DNA from: Pokkaliibacter plantistimulans
GTDB taxonomy: Bacteria > Pseudomonadota > Gammaproteobacteria > Pseudomonadales > Balneatricaceae
Reading direction: 5' to 3'
NCBI RefSeq assembly: GCF_003194385.1
Contig: NZ_LAPT01000115.1
Location: 1 to 44,293 of the forward strand
DNA: 44,293 nt
Shown here: positions 36,092 through 44,293 of the stretch, one piece after another
Layout of the letters: each line of letters begins with the position of its first letter
Position numbering within the stretch: the stretch's first letter is position 1
Position numbers and translations under genes: made by a program
The notes under the pieces: model-generated
Told to the model about the DNA's origin: nothing
The model's input: only the letters and a program-made list of their open reading frames with translations
Databases searched by the model: none

Positions 36092-38023
36092 CTAGTCGTT
36101 AAGCGCTTCGCTTAATTGTATTTCCAATTGTTCCAGCTCTTCGCTGAGGGCAAGCCAGGCTTCCTCCGCAGTTGCCAAGCGAGTTTGCACTTGCGCTTGC
36201 TCACTTAGCAAGATCTTTAACTGATTCTTGCTGCTTTCCTCATAGTTTGCAGGATCTGCCAGTGAGGCATTGAGTTCGTCCAGTTTTTGCTGGGCGTCAT
36301 GCATTGCTTTCTCGTGCTTTTCCAGCTTCTGCTTGAGAGGGCGCAGCTGTTGACGAATAGCGGCTTCCTGGCGTTTGCGTTCCTTGCGTGCGGCGGCATT
36401 GTTGCTACTGCCTTCACTTCTGGATTCGGCTTCTAACTCTACGCGCTGACTGGCTTGACGGTCTGCCAGCCAGCGCTGGTAATCTTCCAGATCGCCAGCA
36501 AATTCTTCGACCTTACCGCCTTCGACCAGCAGGAATGTATCGACGCAGGAACGCAGCAGGGCGCGATCATGCGATACCAGAATCAGGGCGCCTTCAAACT
36601 CTTGTAGTGCCAGAGTGAGGGCGTGACGCACTTCCAGATCCAGGTGGTTGGTCGGTTCGTCCATCAGCAGGACGTTTGGCTTCTGGCAGGCAATCAGGGC
36701 CAGGGCAAGGCGTGCTTTTTCACCGCCGGAGAAAACGCCCACCAGTTCAAATACCCGGTCGCCCTGAAAGCCAAAGCTGCCGAGGAAATTCCGTACATCC
36801 TGGTCGCTCAGTTCGGGCTTCAGGCGCTGCAGATGCAATGCCGGGTTGGCTTCCATATCCAGTGCTTCCAGCGTGTGCTGAGCGAAGTAGCCAATGCGTA
36901 AATGTTCACCGCTTTGATACTCGCCACCCTGCAGAGGCAGCTCGCCCACCAGGGTTTTGATCAGGGTGGATTTACCTGCACCGTTGGGGCCGAGCAGGCC
37001 GATACGCTGGCCGGGCTGCAGGCTGAGCTTCATATTGCGGATGATGCTTTTGTCGCTGTAGCCAAGATCTGCCTGTGTCAGTGCCAGCAGCGGATGAGAC
37101 AGTTTGTCACTGGCTTCAAAGCGGAATGTAAAAGGAGTATCGACGTGAGCTGCCGCAATACGCTCCATGCGTTCCAGCGCCTTGATCCGGCTCTGGGCTT
37201 GCGTCGCCTTGGTCGCTTTGGCCTTGAAGCGACGGATAAAGTCTTCCATATGGGCGATCTGTGCCTGCTGCCGCTCAAACATGGCTTGCTGTTGCGCCAG
37301 ACGCTCCGCGCGTGCCTGTTCAAAGAAGGTGTAGTTACCTTTGTACAGAACGGTTTTGCACTGATCGAAGTGCACTACGTAGTCGACCACGTTGTCGATA
37401 AAGTCACGGTCGTGAGAGATAAGCAGCAGGGTGCCTTGATACTGGCGCAGCCACTGCTCCAGCCATAAGGTGGCATCCAGATCCAGGTGGTTGGTCGGCT
37501 CATCCAGCAATAGCAGGTCAGAAGGGCACATCAGTGCCTGGGCGAGGTTGAGACGGATGCGCCAGCCGCCGGAGAACGACTGCACGGCACGCAGATGATC
37601 TGCCGCACCGAAGCCAAGGCCGTCAAGCAGTTGCCCCGCACGACTGCGGGCACGGTAACCATCAATGGCATCAAAGCGTGCATGCAGCTCGCCCAGCTCA
37701 ACGTGGCGCTCCTCCGCTTCGGCAGCGACCATTTCTCGCTCCAGTCGGCGGAACTCGCTGTCACCGTCGAGCACGTAGTCGAGGGCAGTGCGCTCCGAGG
37801 CATGTACTTCCTGTGCCATATGCGAAATGCGCCAGCTGGGGGTGATATTCAGCTCACCACTGTCTGGATGCAGCTCACCCATGAGCAATTTGAACAGGCT
37901 TGACTTGCCTGCGCCGTTGGCGCCGATAATGCCCACTTTGTATCCGGGGTTGAGAGTCAGGTCTGCCTTGTCCAGCAGAAGCTGCTTTCCTCTCTGTAAA
38001 CTGAGTGCACTGAGTTTGATCAT
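36092..38023 (-). CDS. yheS: YheS-type ABC-F ATPase
   Basis: The 643-residue soluble protein has two ABC domains: Walker A GANGAGKSS and GPNGAGKST, signatures FSGGWRIRL and FSGGEKARL, Walker B LLLLDEPTNHLD and VLLMDEPTNHLD. An inter-domain linker rich in charge (RRFKAKATKATQAQSRIKALERM) and a coiled-coil tail (about residues 520-640) complete it. ABC-F proteins act on the ribosome; YheS is linked to relieving stalled translation. There are no membrane segments. The start codon overlaps, on opposite strands, that of the next gene. Confidence 0.9.
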   Translation of the reverse strand: MIKLSALSLQRGKQLLLDKADLTLNPGYKVGIIGANGAGKSSLFKLLMGELHPDSGELNITPSWRISHMAQEVHASERTALDYVLDGDSEFRRLEREMVAAEAEERHVELGELHARFDAIDGYRARSRAGQLLDGLGFGAADHLRAVQSFSGGWRIRLNLAQALMCPSDLLLLDEPTNHLDLDATLWLEQWLRQYQGTLLLISHDRDFIDNVVDYVVHFDQCKTVLYKGNYTFFEQARAERLAQQQAMFERQQAQIAHMEDFIRRFKAKATKATQAQSRIKALERMERIAAAHVDTPFTFRFEASDKLSHPLLALTQADLGYSDKSIIRNMKLSLQPGQRIGLLGPNGAGKSTLIKTLVGELPLQGGEYQSGEHLRIGYFAQHTLEALDMEANPALHLQRLKPELSDQDVRNFLGSFGFQGDRVFELVGVFSGGEKARLALALIACQKPNVLLMDEPTNHLDLEVRHALTLALQEFEGALILVSHDRALLRSCVDTFLLVEGGKVEEFAGDLEDYQRWLADRQASQRVELEAESRSEGSSNNAAARKERKRQEAAIRQQLRPLKQKLEKHEKAMHDAQQKLDELNASLADPANYEESSKNQLKILLSEQAQVQTRLATAEEAWLALSEELEQLEIQLSEALND

Positions 38024-38543
38024 GACCTATCCGACATATACGCAGGCCGAGGCGGCCTCGTTGTGGTCCTTCGCCTGTTGCCTGTACCGGCAGCCCGGCG
38101 TGATGCAGGCTTGCCTGAGTGTTCAGGATCAGCACGGGCTGGCCGTGAACTGGCTGCTGGCCTGTTGCTGGCTGGGCTGGCGCGGACAAAGGCTGGATTA
38201 TAGCGTGATTCAACAGGCGACGGCATGGCAGCAATGGCATCTGCAGGTGACGTTGCCACTGCGTCAGGCGCGATGTGCCGTGGGGCAGGAAAACAAGAGT
38301 CATTCGCTGTATGCGCGTTTGAAGGATGATGAGCTGGCAGCGGAGCGTGAAGAGTTGCAACGGCTGCAGCTTTTGTTACTGGGTAGTGAGCGTGAACCTT
38401 CTGCGGAGCCAGATGCGCGGGCGCTGGCTGGCATTAATCTGCGCTGCTATCTGCAGTCTCAGGGGCTGAGTGAAGTACATGTCGATCTGTCGGCCCTCAG
38501 TCAAGGGATACCGTCGCTGGGCGTAGTAGCACTGTTTGGGTGA
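38022..38543 (+). CDS. TIGR02444 family protein
   Basis: ATG 38022 is used since the family N-terminus (SLWSFACCLYRQPGVMQACLSVQDQHGLAVNWLLACCWLGW in pieces) begins just after it; the product has 173 residues. The family is common in gammaproteobacteria beside YheS, and its function is not established. No signal peptide or transmembrane segment is clear. ATG 38022-38024 shares two bases with the yheS start (38021-38023) on the other strand, so each gene's leader must lie in the other's coding region. Confidence 0.82.
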   Translation: MTYPTYTQAEAASLWSFACCLYRQPGVMQACLSVQDQHGLAVNWLLACCWLGWRGQRLDYSVIQQATAWQQWHLQVTLPLRQARCAVGQENKSHSLYARLKDDELAAEREELQRLQLLLLGSEREPSAEPDARALAGINLRCYLQSQGLSEVHVDLSALSQGIPSLGVVALFG

Positions 38544-38562
38544 GGGGCGGAACTTACGGCGA

Positions 38563-39105
38563 TTACTGCTGGAGTTCCGCTGCCTGTTCTGAAAATTGGT
38601 GCATGAATGCACGTATACGGGCGGCATTGACACCCAGATCGCTCCGCCCCAGTCGCGATGATGAACGCATGTCCAGCAGGCTGCCTGCTGGCTGAGGCCG
38701 GATGCGAATCACTACATCGTCACGGAAACGTAGTATCGGCGTGATGGCAGTTGCTTCGAGCATGCCTTCCTCGGGTGTACTGCTAACCAGTATCCAGCCT
38801 GACTGTTCAATCAGGTGTTGTGCCAGTGCGAAGCTTTTCTTGGCTGAGAGCGTGCTCTGCAAAGGGCGAATATCCGCATAAGCTTGCTTTTGTATGGCGG
38901 CGAATTCAGGAGGATAGAGAGGAGAGTTCTGCCAGCTGCTGCGCAGGCTGATTACCTTGTGATAAGTGGGTGGATCTTGCAGGTCGGTAGAAATATCGTT
39001 GATAGGAATAAGCCGGTCTCTTATGGCGAACAGATATATCAGCAGGGAGAGCAACAATCCCAGCATAGACATTATCGGTATGGCTACTCTACGCGTGATC
39101 TTCAT
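38563..39105 (-). CDS. DUF1499 family membrane-anchored protein
   Basis: The 180-residue product has one N-terminal helix (about residues 8-28) and a DUF1499 domain with its typical end, DVVIRIRP, then DMRSSSRLGRSDLGVNAARIRAF. It is probably tethered to the inner membrane with the domain outside. The function of the family is unknown. It ends 19 bp from the convergent TIGR02444 stop, and no terminator is visible. Confidence 0.85.
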   Translation of the reverse strand: MKITRRVAIPIMSMLGLLLSLLIYLFAIRDRLIPINDISTDLQDPPTYHKVISLRSSWQNSPLYPPEFAAIQKQAYADIRPLQSTLSAKKSFALAQHLIEQSGWILVSSTPEEGMLEATAITPILRFRDDVVIRIRPQPAGSLLDMRSSSRLGRSDLGVNAARIRAFMHQFSEQAAELQQ

Positions 39106-39260
39106 TATTCAGTGTCCGTCATGAATTTCTCGTCGACTGCGCAGTTGCTTACTGCACCTTGCTTTCGTCGCTATTTGCTGATCCCCAATGGCTCCCTTAC
39201 AATAAACGACCTCTGAACAGACTGCATTGCTGCAGTATGGTGACTGGATGCTGTACTGGC

Positions 39261-39557
39261 ATGATTAAGCCTAAAAGAAAAACATTGTCGGAAAAGTGGC
39301 GCTTGGCAGCGGTCAGGCAGGGAGTTGATGTTAGTGTCGCCCGGCTTGGGCAGTTGGTGTTTCAGGCACACTATGAAGGTCGCCTCCCTTACGCAGAGAA
39401 TGTGGGTATTAATGCCTGGGGGAACATGATCAGTTTCGCCTTGAATGAACCCGACGCTGCGAAGGAACACTGGAAGTGGTTGCTTGCCACGGAGTTGCCG
39501 GAAGAGCAGACACCTCAGGAGGAGCCGGGAGATCACGGCCAGATGCCGCTGTTCTGA
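39261..39557 (+). CDS. conserved-looking hypothetical protein, 98 aa
   Basis: ATG 39261 (MIKPKRKTLSEKWRLAAV) is the likely start; ATG 39237 would add eight residues. Neither has a strong ribosome site. The protein is basic at the start, has an even mix of helix-forming residues (DVSVARLGQLVFQAHYEGRLPYAENVGINAWGNMISFALNE in pieces) and an acidic, proline-rich tail ending PLF. No membrane segment or known motif is seen. Codon choice is like its neighbours, which supports it being real. Confidence 0.6.
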   Translation: MIKPKRKTLSEKWRLAAVRQGVDVSVARLGQLVFQAHYEGRLPYAENVGINAWGNMISFALNEPDAAKEHWKWLLATELPEEQTPQEEPGDHGQMPLF

Positions 39558-39676
39558 TTCAGGCGGAGTTTTGCAGCTTCATTGCTCTGAATAATTTTGA
39601 CGTGTACCGCTTACTTGTTACTGCTCTGGTGTCTGCAAACACGTTGATGCCGTGGCTGTTTTCTGGAGGAGGTTTT

Positions 39677-39790
39677 ATGTCACATGATGCAAAAGACGCA
39701 ACGGGCATATTCACCTGGCTATTGGTGCTGGTTGCCTTTGTACTGATTTGTGCCCCTGCATTGATTGCCTTGAGCCGGGTTCAGTATTAG
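39677..39790 (+). CDS. 37-aa single-helix membrane peptide
   Basis: GGAGGAGG lies 4-5 bp before ATG 39677, one of the strongest ribosome sites in the window. The peptide is MSHDAKDATG, then a hydrophobic helix (FTWLLVLVAFVLICAPALIAL), then a short tail RVQY. The frame runs to TAG 39788-39790. Small single-helix proteins often tune larger membrane complexes; no partner can be named. Confidence 0.62.
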   Translation: MSHDAKDATGIFTWLLVLVAFVLICAPALIALSRVQY

Positions 39791-39915
39791 TTTGACGGGT
39801 TATACTGCCACGGAGCAAGGGAGTGCGGTGGTTGGATATATCTCTGTGTGCCGCTGCCCTCTGATGACGGAGAGGTAGCGATTAAACTTTCAACTCGATC
39901 GGAATGGAAACCGTG

Positions 39916-40440
39916 ATGCCTCTGTACTCGTTCACTAAAACCAAAGTGTTTTTTTTGTTTGTCTTCTTAACTCTGGGGTGCTGGCGTTCTGGCTGGGCTG
40001 ACGAGGCCTCGATTATCGTCAAGCTGGATCAGCGTGACCTGACTACCGTGACGCTGAGTGAATTACGCACCAAGTTGCCTGTTACTGACGTGCATATTGA
40101 TCATCCCTTTCTGCGTAAAGAAAAGAACTACCGGGCTGTCGCTTTAAAAGCGTTGCTTGAAATGGTCTATGGTGAGCGACTTAAGGGCGTTCACCAGCAG
40201 GTGATCTTCAAGGCAATTGATGGTTATGAAGCGAGCGGTGATATAGGGCATCTACTACAAGAGGGGGGCTACATTGCTTTTGCTGATCTTGATCGTCAGG
40301 GGGAATGGGAGCCTGTTACCAAAATGCAGGCCGATCCGTCTCCCTATTTCCTGGTCTGGACTGCTCACGATCAGACTATAGGCAAGGGGTATCCCTGGCC
40401 GTGGGCTATTTCTAGCATCGACTTACGTACAAAACCCTGA
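39916..40440 (+). CDS. secreted protein of the molybdopterin-binding-like fold, no cysteine
   Basis: ATG 39916 (or 39904) starts a signal peptide with a long hydrophobic core and cleavage near SGWA-DEAS; the product has 174 residues. The mature part (VTLSELRTKLP, YRAVALKALLEMVYG, IFKAIDGYEASGDIGHLL, GGYIAFADLD, YFLVWTAHDQ, YPWPWAISSIDL) resembles the core of oxidoreductase molybdopterin-binding domains. No cysteine remains after the signal, so the usual molybdenum ligand is missing and enzyme activity of that type is unlikely. It may be a cofactor-free binding protein. Remote family assignment by eye only. Confidence 0.6.
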   Translation: MPLYSFTKTKVFFLFVFLTLGCWRSGWADEASIIVKLDQRDLTTVTLSELRTKLPVTDVHIDHPFLRKEKNYRAVALKALLEMVYGERLKGVHQQVIFKAIDGYEASGDIGHLLQEGGYIAFADLDRQGEWEPVTKMQADPSPYFLVWTAHDQTIGKGYPWPWAISSIDLRTKP

Positions 40441-40484
40441 AATCGAGCTGATCATTAACAGGTCGGACTACTTCCATAGATATC

Positions 40485-40919
40485 TCAAGAGCCAGAGTGG
40501 CTAAAACGTCGATAGCCACTCTGCAGCAGCGACATCATGCATACCCCCAGCATTCCTCCCACGCTGTCAATAATCACGTCATGGATCTCCAGGTAGTGAT
40601 GGTGCCCCACTATTTCACAGGTCTCATGGGCAATCGCCAGTAAGACTGCGAAGCCGAGATTGAAATGCATGGGCGTGCGGGGTAATGCCCACTGGCCGAG
40701 CATACCTATTGCTGCAAACACTCCTATGTGAATGAGCTTGTGCCATTTTCCTCCTGCAAGTTGTCCTGCCAGAGGTATGAAAGCTGCTGCAAATACGACT
40801 GCCAGTAGTAGCAGTACAATGACGTGACGTACAAGCAGACGGCGATGCCATGGGGAGTATGAGGAAGAGGTCATGGTCGATAAGGTAACTTTTTCATTCC
40901 AGAATTGCGATTCCATCAT
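40485..40919 (-). CDS. VanZ-like membrane protein
   Basis: Start set at ATG 40919 (144 residues); ATG 40916 or 40874 are also possible, and none has a strong ribosome site. Four helices and the family pattern are visible: KWHKLIHIGVFAAIGML, then AIAHETCEIVGHHHYLEIHDVIIDSVGGMLG. These match the D-K-x-x-H and E-x-x-Q...D-x-x-x-N/D-x-x-G sequence features of VanZ-like proteins. The role outside glycopeptide resistance operons is unknown; no resistance genes are nearby. Confidence 0.68.
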   Translation of the reverse strand: MMESQFWNEKVTLSTMTSSSYSPWHRRLLVRHVIVLLLLAVVFAAAFIPLAGQLAGGKWHKLIHIGVFAAIGMLGQWALPRTPMHFNLGFAVLLAIAHETCEIVGHHHYLEIHDVIIDSVGGMLGVCMMSLLQSGYRRFSHSGS

Positions 40920-41048
40920 CGCGCTCAAAATTAAGCCGATGGTAGCTGAGTCGCAATTAGGCTCTTATAACTGACAGGGAGATTTATGCTCTTTAGCTTA
41001 GATGTATGAGGGATGTATACGGTTGCTGGTTGGTATCGCCAGAAACAA

Positions 41049-41070
41049 GAAACCCAGCAAAGCTGGGTTT
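41049..41070 (-). terminator. intrinsic terminator of sodB
   Basis: AAACCCAGC and GCTGGGTTT form a perfect 9-bp stem with a three-base loop, 21 bp past the sodB stop on the minus strand. On that strand it is followed by CTTGTTTC, a moderate T-rich tail. Confidence 0.75.
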
Positions 41071-41091
41071 CTATGCACAGCGAGATAAGGA

Positions 41092-41676
41092 TTAAGCTGC
41101 AAAATTGGCAGCAACGAAATCCCAGTTCACCAGTGCCCAGAAGTTTTCTACATACTTGGGACGGGCATTGCGAGTGTCTACATAGTAGGCATGCTCCCAA
41201 ACGTCACAGGTCAGCAGTGGAGTCACTCCATCTTCAGTCAGAGGCGTTCCGGCATTGCTGGTAGAACGTAGTTCCAGTTCACCTGCGGCCGTTTTCACCA
41301 GCCAGGCCCAGCCAGAACCGAATGTGCCAATGGCAGTTTTGGTGAATTCTTCTTTGAACGCGGCAAACGAGCCAAATTTAGCGTTGATGGCATCAGCCAG
41401 CGCTCCGGTGGGTTCGCCACCTGCGTTGGGTGCCAGGCAGTTCCAGTAGAAGGTGTGGTTCCATACCTGGGCGGCGTTATTGAACAGGCCACCGCTGGAG
41501 CTGCGGACGATCTCTTCCAGTGATTTGTTTTCGTTGTCGGTGCCTGCAACCAGATTGTTCAGGTTGGTTACATAAGTCTGATGATGCTTGCCGTAATGGT
41601 ATTCCAGGGTTTCCTTGGAGATATGGGGCTCCAGTGCATCCATCGCATATGGCAGAGCGGGAAGTTCAAAGCTCAT
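41092..41676 (-). CDS. sodB: iron superoxide dismutase
   Basis: The 194-residue protein has all four metal ligands: His27 (EYHYGKHH), His in QVWNHTFYW, and Asp/His in [11 protein letters not shown]. The stretch [17 protein letters not shown] is the FeSOD form, as opposed to Mn. The length is normal and there is no signal peptide, so it is cytoplasmic. An AGGAG ribosome site (GATAGGAGACAACC) precedes ATG 41676. It converts superoxide to peroxide and oxygen. Confidence 0.95.
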   Translation of the reverse strand: MSFELPALPYAMDALEPHISKETLEYHYGKHHQTYVTNLNNLVAGTDNENKSLEEIVRSSSGGLFNNAAQVWNHTFYWNCLAPNAGGEPTGALADAINAKFGSFAAFKEEFTKTAIGTFGSGWAWLVKTAAGELELRSTSNAGTPLTEDGVTPLLTCDVWEHAYYVDTRNARPKYVENFWALVNWDFVAANFAA

Positions 41677-41857
41677 GGTTGTCTCCTATCATCGGTGCTA
41701 AGCAAACGGTTGTGGTTTTTTCGATCTATGATGCGGTGCCATCATATCACTGCCCTGAGCCCTTTGCATGGCCAGAGATAGTGATCGCGGATTTAAGCTT
41801 TTCTCGGAAGATGGGCCATAAATCCACGATTTTATTATGGTTAATCGCCGGGTTCGA

Positions 41858-42826
<969 letters not shown>

Positions 42827-42975
42827 TTACTCAATAAATGCGTTGGCCTTGCAATGGTGGCGCAAGGTACAGATTTCAATAGCAGGACAGAAAGCGAGAC
42901 ATTCTAGAGGGGCGCGGAGACATCTTATAGTAGTGACCGCTTATGAGCTTGATAGGACGTGACTATTAAAATATC

Positions 42976-43005
42976 CCCCCACAAGTCGTCTCAGACTTGT
43001 GGGGG
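42976..43005 (-). terminator. terminator-like hairpin after the cytochrome c gene
   Basis: CCCCCACAAGTC and GACTTGTGGGGG form a perfect 12-bp stem with a six-base loop, about 30 bp past the cytochrome stop on the minus strand. On that strand the next bases are GATATTTTAA, a modest T-run. It probably ends the cytochrome transcript, upstream of trxB. Confidence 0.68.
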
Positions 43006-43035
43006 CGACTATGTCGTTTTCCGGTGACGCAATGG

Positions 43036-43488
43036 TTATTTCGACGCGCTATCTACCATATATTGGACAGCATTCTTTATCTCATCATCGGAACATGTTG
43101 CACAGGTCCCTTTGGCGGGCATTGCGTTGAAGCCGTTTAACGCATGGTTCATTAATGTTTCCATCCCTTTGGCGGCTCGCTCTTGCCAATCAGTGGTGCC
43201 AAATTTTGGTGCATTGAGCAATCCGCTGGCATGGCATGTATGGCAGGATGCGTTATACACATCTTCACCTGTTCGAGCCCCGCTTGCAGACGCGGGCCCT
43301 GCAGCAACGGTATTGGCACATTCTTGCCCTTCCAGGCATACAGTAGCAAATGGCTTGATCCGGTTAGCGATAGCTTCTTCAGAGTTTACTGCCGCTATAC
43401 TCTGCATGTTCAGCAACGTACACATTCCTAGTACTGCAAGGATGGATGTGGGCTTGATGAGAGTATGCATCTTGTTAGGGTTGGTCAC
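43036..43488 (-). CDS. cytochrome c5-family protein
   Basis: GTG 43488 has AGAGG five bases before it; ATG 43470 (MHTLIKPTSILAVLG) is an alternative. The 150-residue product has a signal peptide (core ILAVLGMCTLLNM) and a haem site CHTCH (YNASCHTCHASGLLNAPKFG). The axial Met lies in NAMPAKG, and the extra cysteine pair CATC before SDDEIKNAVQYMV is typical of cytochrome c5. It is a periplasmic electron carrier, probably to a terminal oxidase or peroxidase. Confidence 0.9.
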   Translation of the reverse strand: MTNPNKMHTLIKPTSILAVLGMCTLLNMQSIAAVNSEEAIANRIKPFATVCLEGQECANTVAAGPASASGARTGEDVYNASCHTCHASGLLNAPKFGTTDWQERAAKGMETLMNHALNGFNAMPAKGTCATCSDDEIKNAVQYMVDSASK

Positions 43489-43714
43489 GGTAGCCTCTCT
43501 ATCGGGTCGCGGTAAGCACGATCTTGAGCAATCGCCTCACATGAGGCGTGCGGTACTGCTGATTTTGCTAAAACGTGCATGAATTATAGTCGGAGATACC
43601 CATAGCGGAAATAAGGTCTCTTGTGAGGGGGATCAACAAAAAATCCTTTAATTTCTTGATTTTGTGATTGTAAGCTCTGGACGTCAGTTTGATCGCTGAG
43701 TAATATACTGCGTC

Positions 43715-43737
43715 GTTCTTACCTGTCTGGTAAGAAC
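43715..43737 (+). ncRNA. perfect hairpin in the leader of the tRNA transcript
   Basis: GTTCTTACC (43715-43723) and GGTAAGAAC (43729-43737) form a perfect 9-bp stem with loop TGTCT, three bases before the tRNA 5' end. A -10-like TATACT lies at 43704-43709, so the transcript could begin at about the first base of the hairpin. No clear -35 was found. It may be a precursor leader removed by RNase P or a protective 5' structure. Confidence 0.5.
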
Positions 43738-43740
43738 ATT

Positions 43741-43817
43741 GCGCCTGTAGCTCAGTTGGATAGAGTAGCAGATTCCGATTCTGTTGGTCGGGGGTTCGAA
43801 TCCCTCCAGGCGCGCCA
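43741..43817 (+). tRNA. tRNA-Arg (anticodon CCG)
   Basis: A complete 77-base cloverleaf with encoded CCA: the acceptor stem GCGCCTG pairs perfectly with CAGGCGC. The D arm is GCTC...GAGT, the anticodon stem GCAGA/TCTGT encloses TTCCGAT with anticodon CCG, and the T arm has TTCGAAT. It reads the CGG arginine codon. Confidence 0.95.
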
Positions 43818-43994
43818 TCAAACACTTCATTCTATACATACTCCTCCTCTTATATATCTAAGTCGCTTCTATCTCCTCCTCTTTAATAGTCATGACATTT
43901 ATAGCGCTGTTCGGTCAGTTGAGTGGTGATGGCTTGTTAACGACATCGTCTTTCGCATTGATGCTGGTTGTGAGTTGAAGTTGGCCTATTGGTG

Positions 43995-44014
43995 AAGGCC
44001 CTACGGGGCCTTTT
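43995..44014 (+). terminator. terminator-like hairpin after the tRNA
   Basis: AAGGCCC and GGGCCTT pair perfectly around TACG, followed by TTTT. It lies 178 bp after the tRNA and 52 bp before the first rRNA promoter, so it probably ends the tRNA transcript. Confidence 0.6.
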
Positions 44015-44065
44015 GCGCTTGTGGTGGTCAGTTTTAGGGTGTTTTGCATTTTGTTGAGAAGAGTG

Positions 44066-44093
44066 TTGACAGACTCCCGGAAGTGCCTATAAT
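44066..44093 (+). promoter_or_regulatory. rRNA operon promoter P1
   Basis: TTGACA (44066-44071) and TATAAT (44088-44093) are both perfect consensus hexamers with 16-bp spacing. A GC-rich discriminator (GCGCCCCC) follows, the mark of stringently controlled stable-RNA promoters. The upstream region (TTTTGCATTTTGTTGAGAAG) is T-rich, as for an UP element. Confidence 0.88.
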
Positions 44094-44212
44094 GCGCCCC
44101 CACTGAACACGCAGCGACACGCTGAGTGCTCCGGAAGAAAAAGAAGATGTTCAAATTCAGTACCTTAGCCGGCAACGGCGAATACTGAAGAAAAGCCAAG
44201 CGAAAACGCGGC

Positions 44213-44240
44213 TTGACATCTTCCGGTGATTCGATAGAAT
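44213..44240 (+). promoter_or_regulatory. rRNA operon promoter P2
   Basis: TTGACA (44213-44218) and TAGAAT (44235-44240) are 16 bp apart, followed by a GC-rich discriminator GCGCACC. It is 147 bp downstream of P1, the tandem arrangement of bacterial rRNA operons. Confidence 0.85.
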
Positions 44241-44256
44241 GCGCACCTCTTCTTTA

Positions 44257-44291
44257 CTGGTGGTTGCGATCGCCAGCTGCTCTTTAAAAAT
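44257..44291 (+). promoter_or_regulatory. rRNA antitermination site (boxB-like hairpin and boxA)
   Basis: CTGGTG (44257-44262) pairs with CGCCAG (44271-44276), a boxB-like stem, and TGCTCTTTAAAAAT (44278-44291) matches the boxA consensus. NusB/NusE-type antitermination complexes load here. The window ends two bases later, before the 16S gene. Confidence 0.82.
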
Positions 44292-44293
44292 CA

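Noticed and set aside
37788-38021. Upstream extension of the TIGR02444 gene
   Set aside because: The extra 78 residues lie antisense inside yheS and do not belong to the family; the conserved N-terminus begins right after ATG 38022.
43915-44199. 94-codon reverse reading frame over the rRNA promoter region
   Set aside because: It runs across the P1 promoter and terminator hairpin and shows no protein-like features.

Overview
The window looks like chromosomal DNA of a gammaproteobacterium of the Pseudomonas/Oceanospirillales type. The reasons are a complete wspABCDEFR operon, a nitrate transporter paired with a PP2C/Ser-Thr kinase fusion, Rsd/AlgQ next to DsbB, a ugpBAECQ operon, TIGR02444 opposite an ABC-F ATPase, Fe-SOD, cytochrome c5 and an rRNA operon leader with tandem strong promoters and boxA. 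I cannot name the genus from sequence alone. No prophage, insertion sequence with transposase, or CRISPR array was seen; the only repeat-like element is a roughly 196-bp block of serial small hairpins near the left edge.

Layout. 1-260: possible tail of a gene, then the hairpin element. 313-1568: copC-copD copper pair. 1.6-8.8 kb (minus strand): signalling cluster of two large sensor histidine kinases, a single-domain receiver and an Hpt-REC-REC-GGDEF protein. 9.1-12.7 kb: a periplasmic solute-binding protein divergent from a membrane GGDEF-EAL protein. 12.8-16.3 kb: a nitrate transporter gene behind a sigma54-type promoter and an attenuator-like leader, coupled to a PP2C-kinase fusion. 16.4-25.6 kb: the surface-sensing Wsp system, followed by a zinc-ribbon metallopeptidase. 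26.7-28.6 kb: a FliL-like secreted protein, dsbB and rsd. 28.8-33.8 kb (minus): ugpBAEC and ugpQ for glycerol-3-phosphate and phosphodiester uptake. 34.1-38.5 kb: a WD40-like lipoprotein, an FKBP isomerase, the ABC-F ATPase YheS and a TIGR02444 protein. 38.5-43.5 kb: small or housekeeping genes (DUF1499, a 98-aa unknown, a 37-aa membrane peptide, a molybdopterin-fold-like protein without cysteine, VanZ-like, sodB, trxB, cytochrome c5). 43.7-44.3 kb: tRNA-Arg(CCG) and the start of an rRNA operon, whose 16S gene lies beyond the window.

Functionally, the left 25 kb is dominated by cyclic-di-GMP control: three GGDEF proteins (one with EAL) are fed by three different input types (a histidine-kinase phosphorelay, a periplasmic sensory domain, and the Wsp chemosensory array). 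The most informative regulatory sequences are the nasA leader (-24/-12 promoter, six-base-loop hairpin, strong terminator ahead of the start codon) and the AT-rich ugpB/WD40 divergent region, where a perfect dyad lies between candidate -35 and -10 elements. All function calls come from reading motifs in the sequence; no database search was run.
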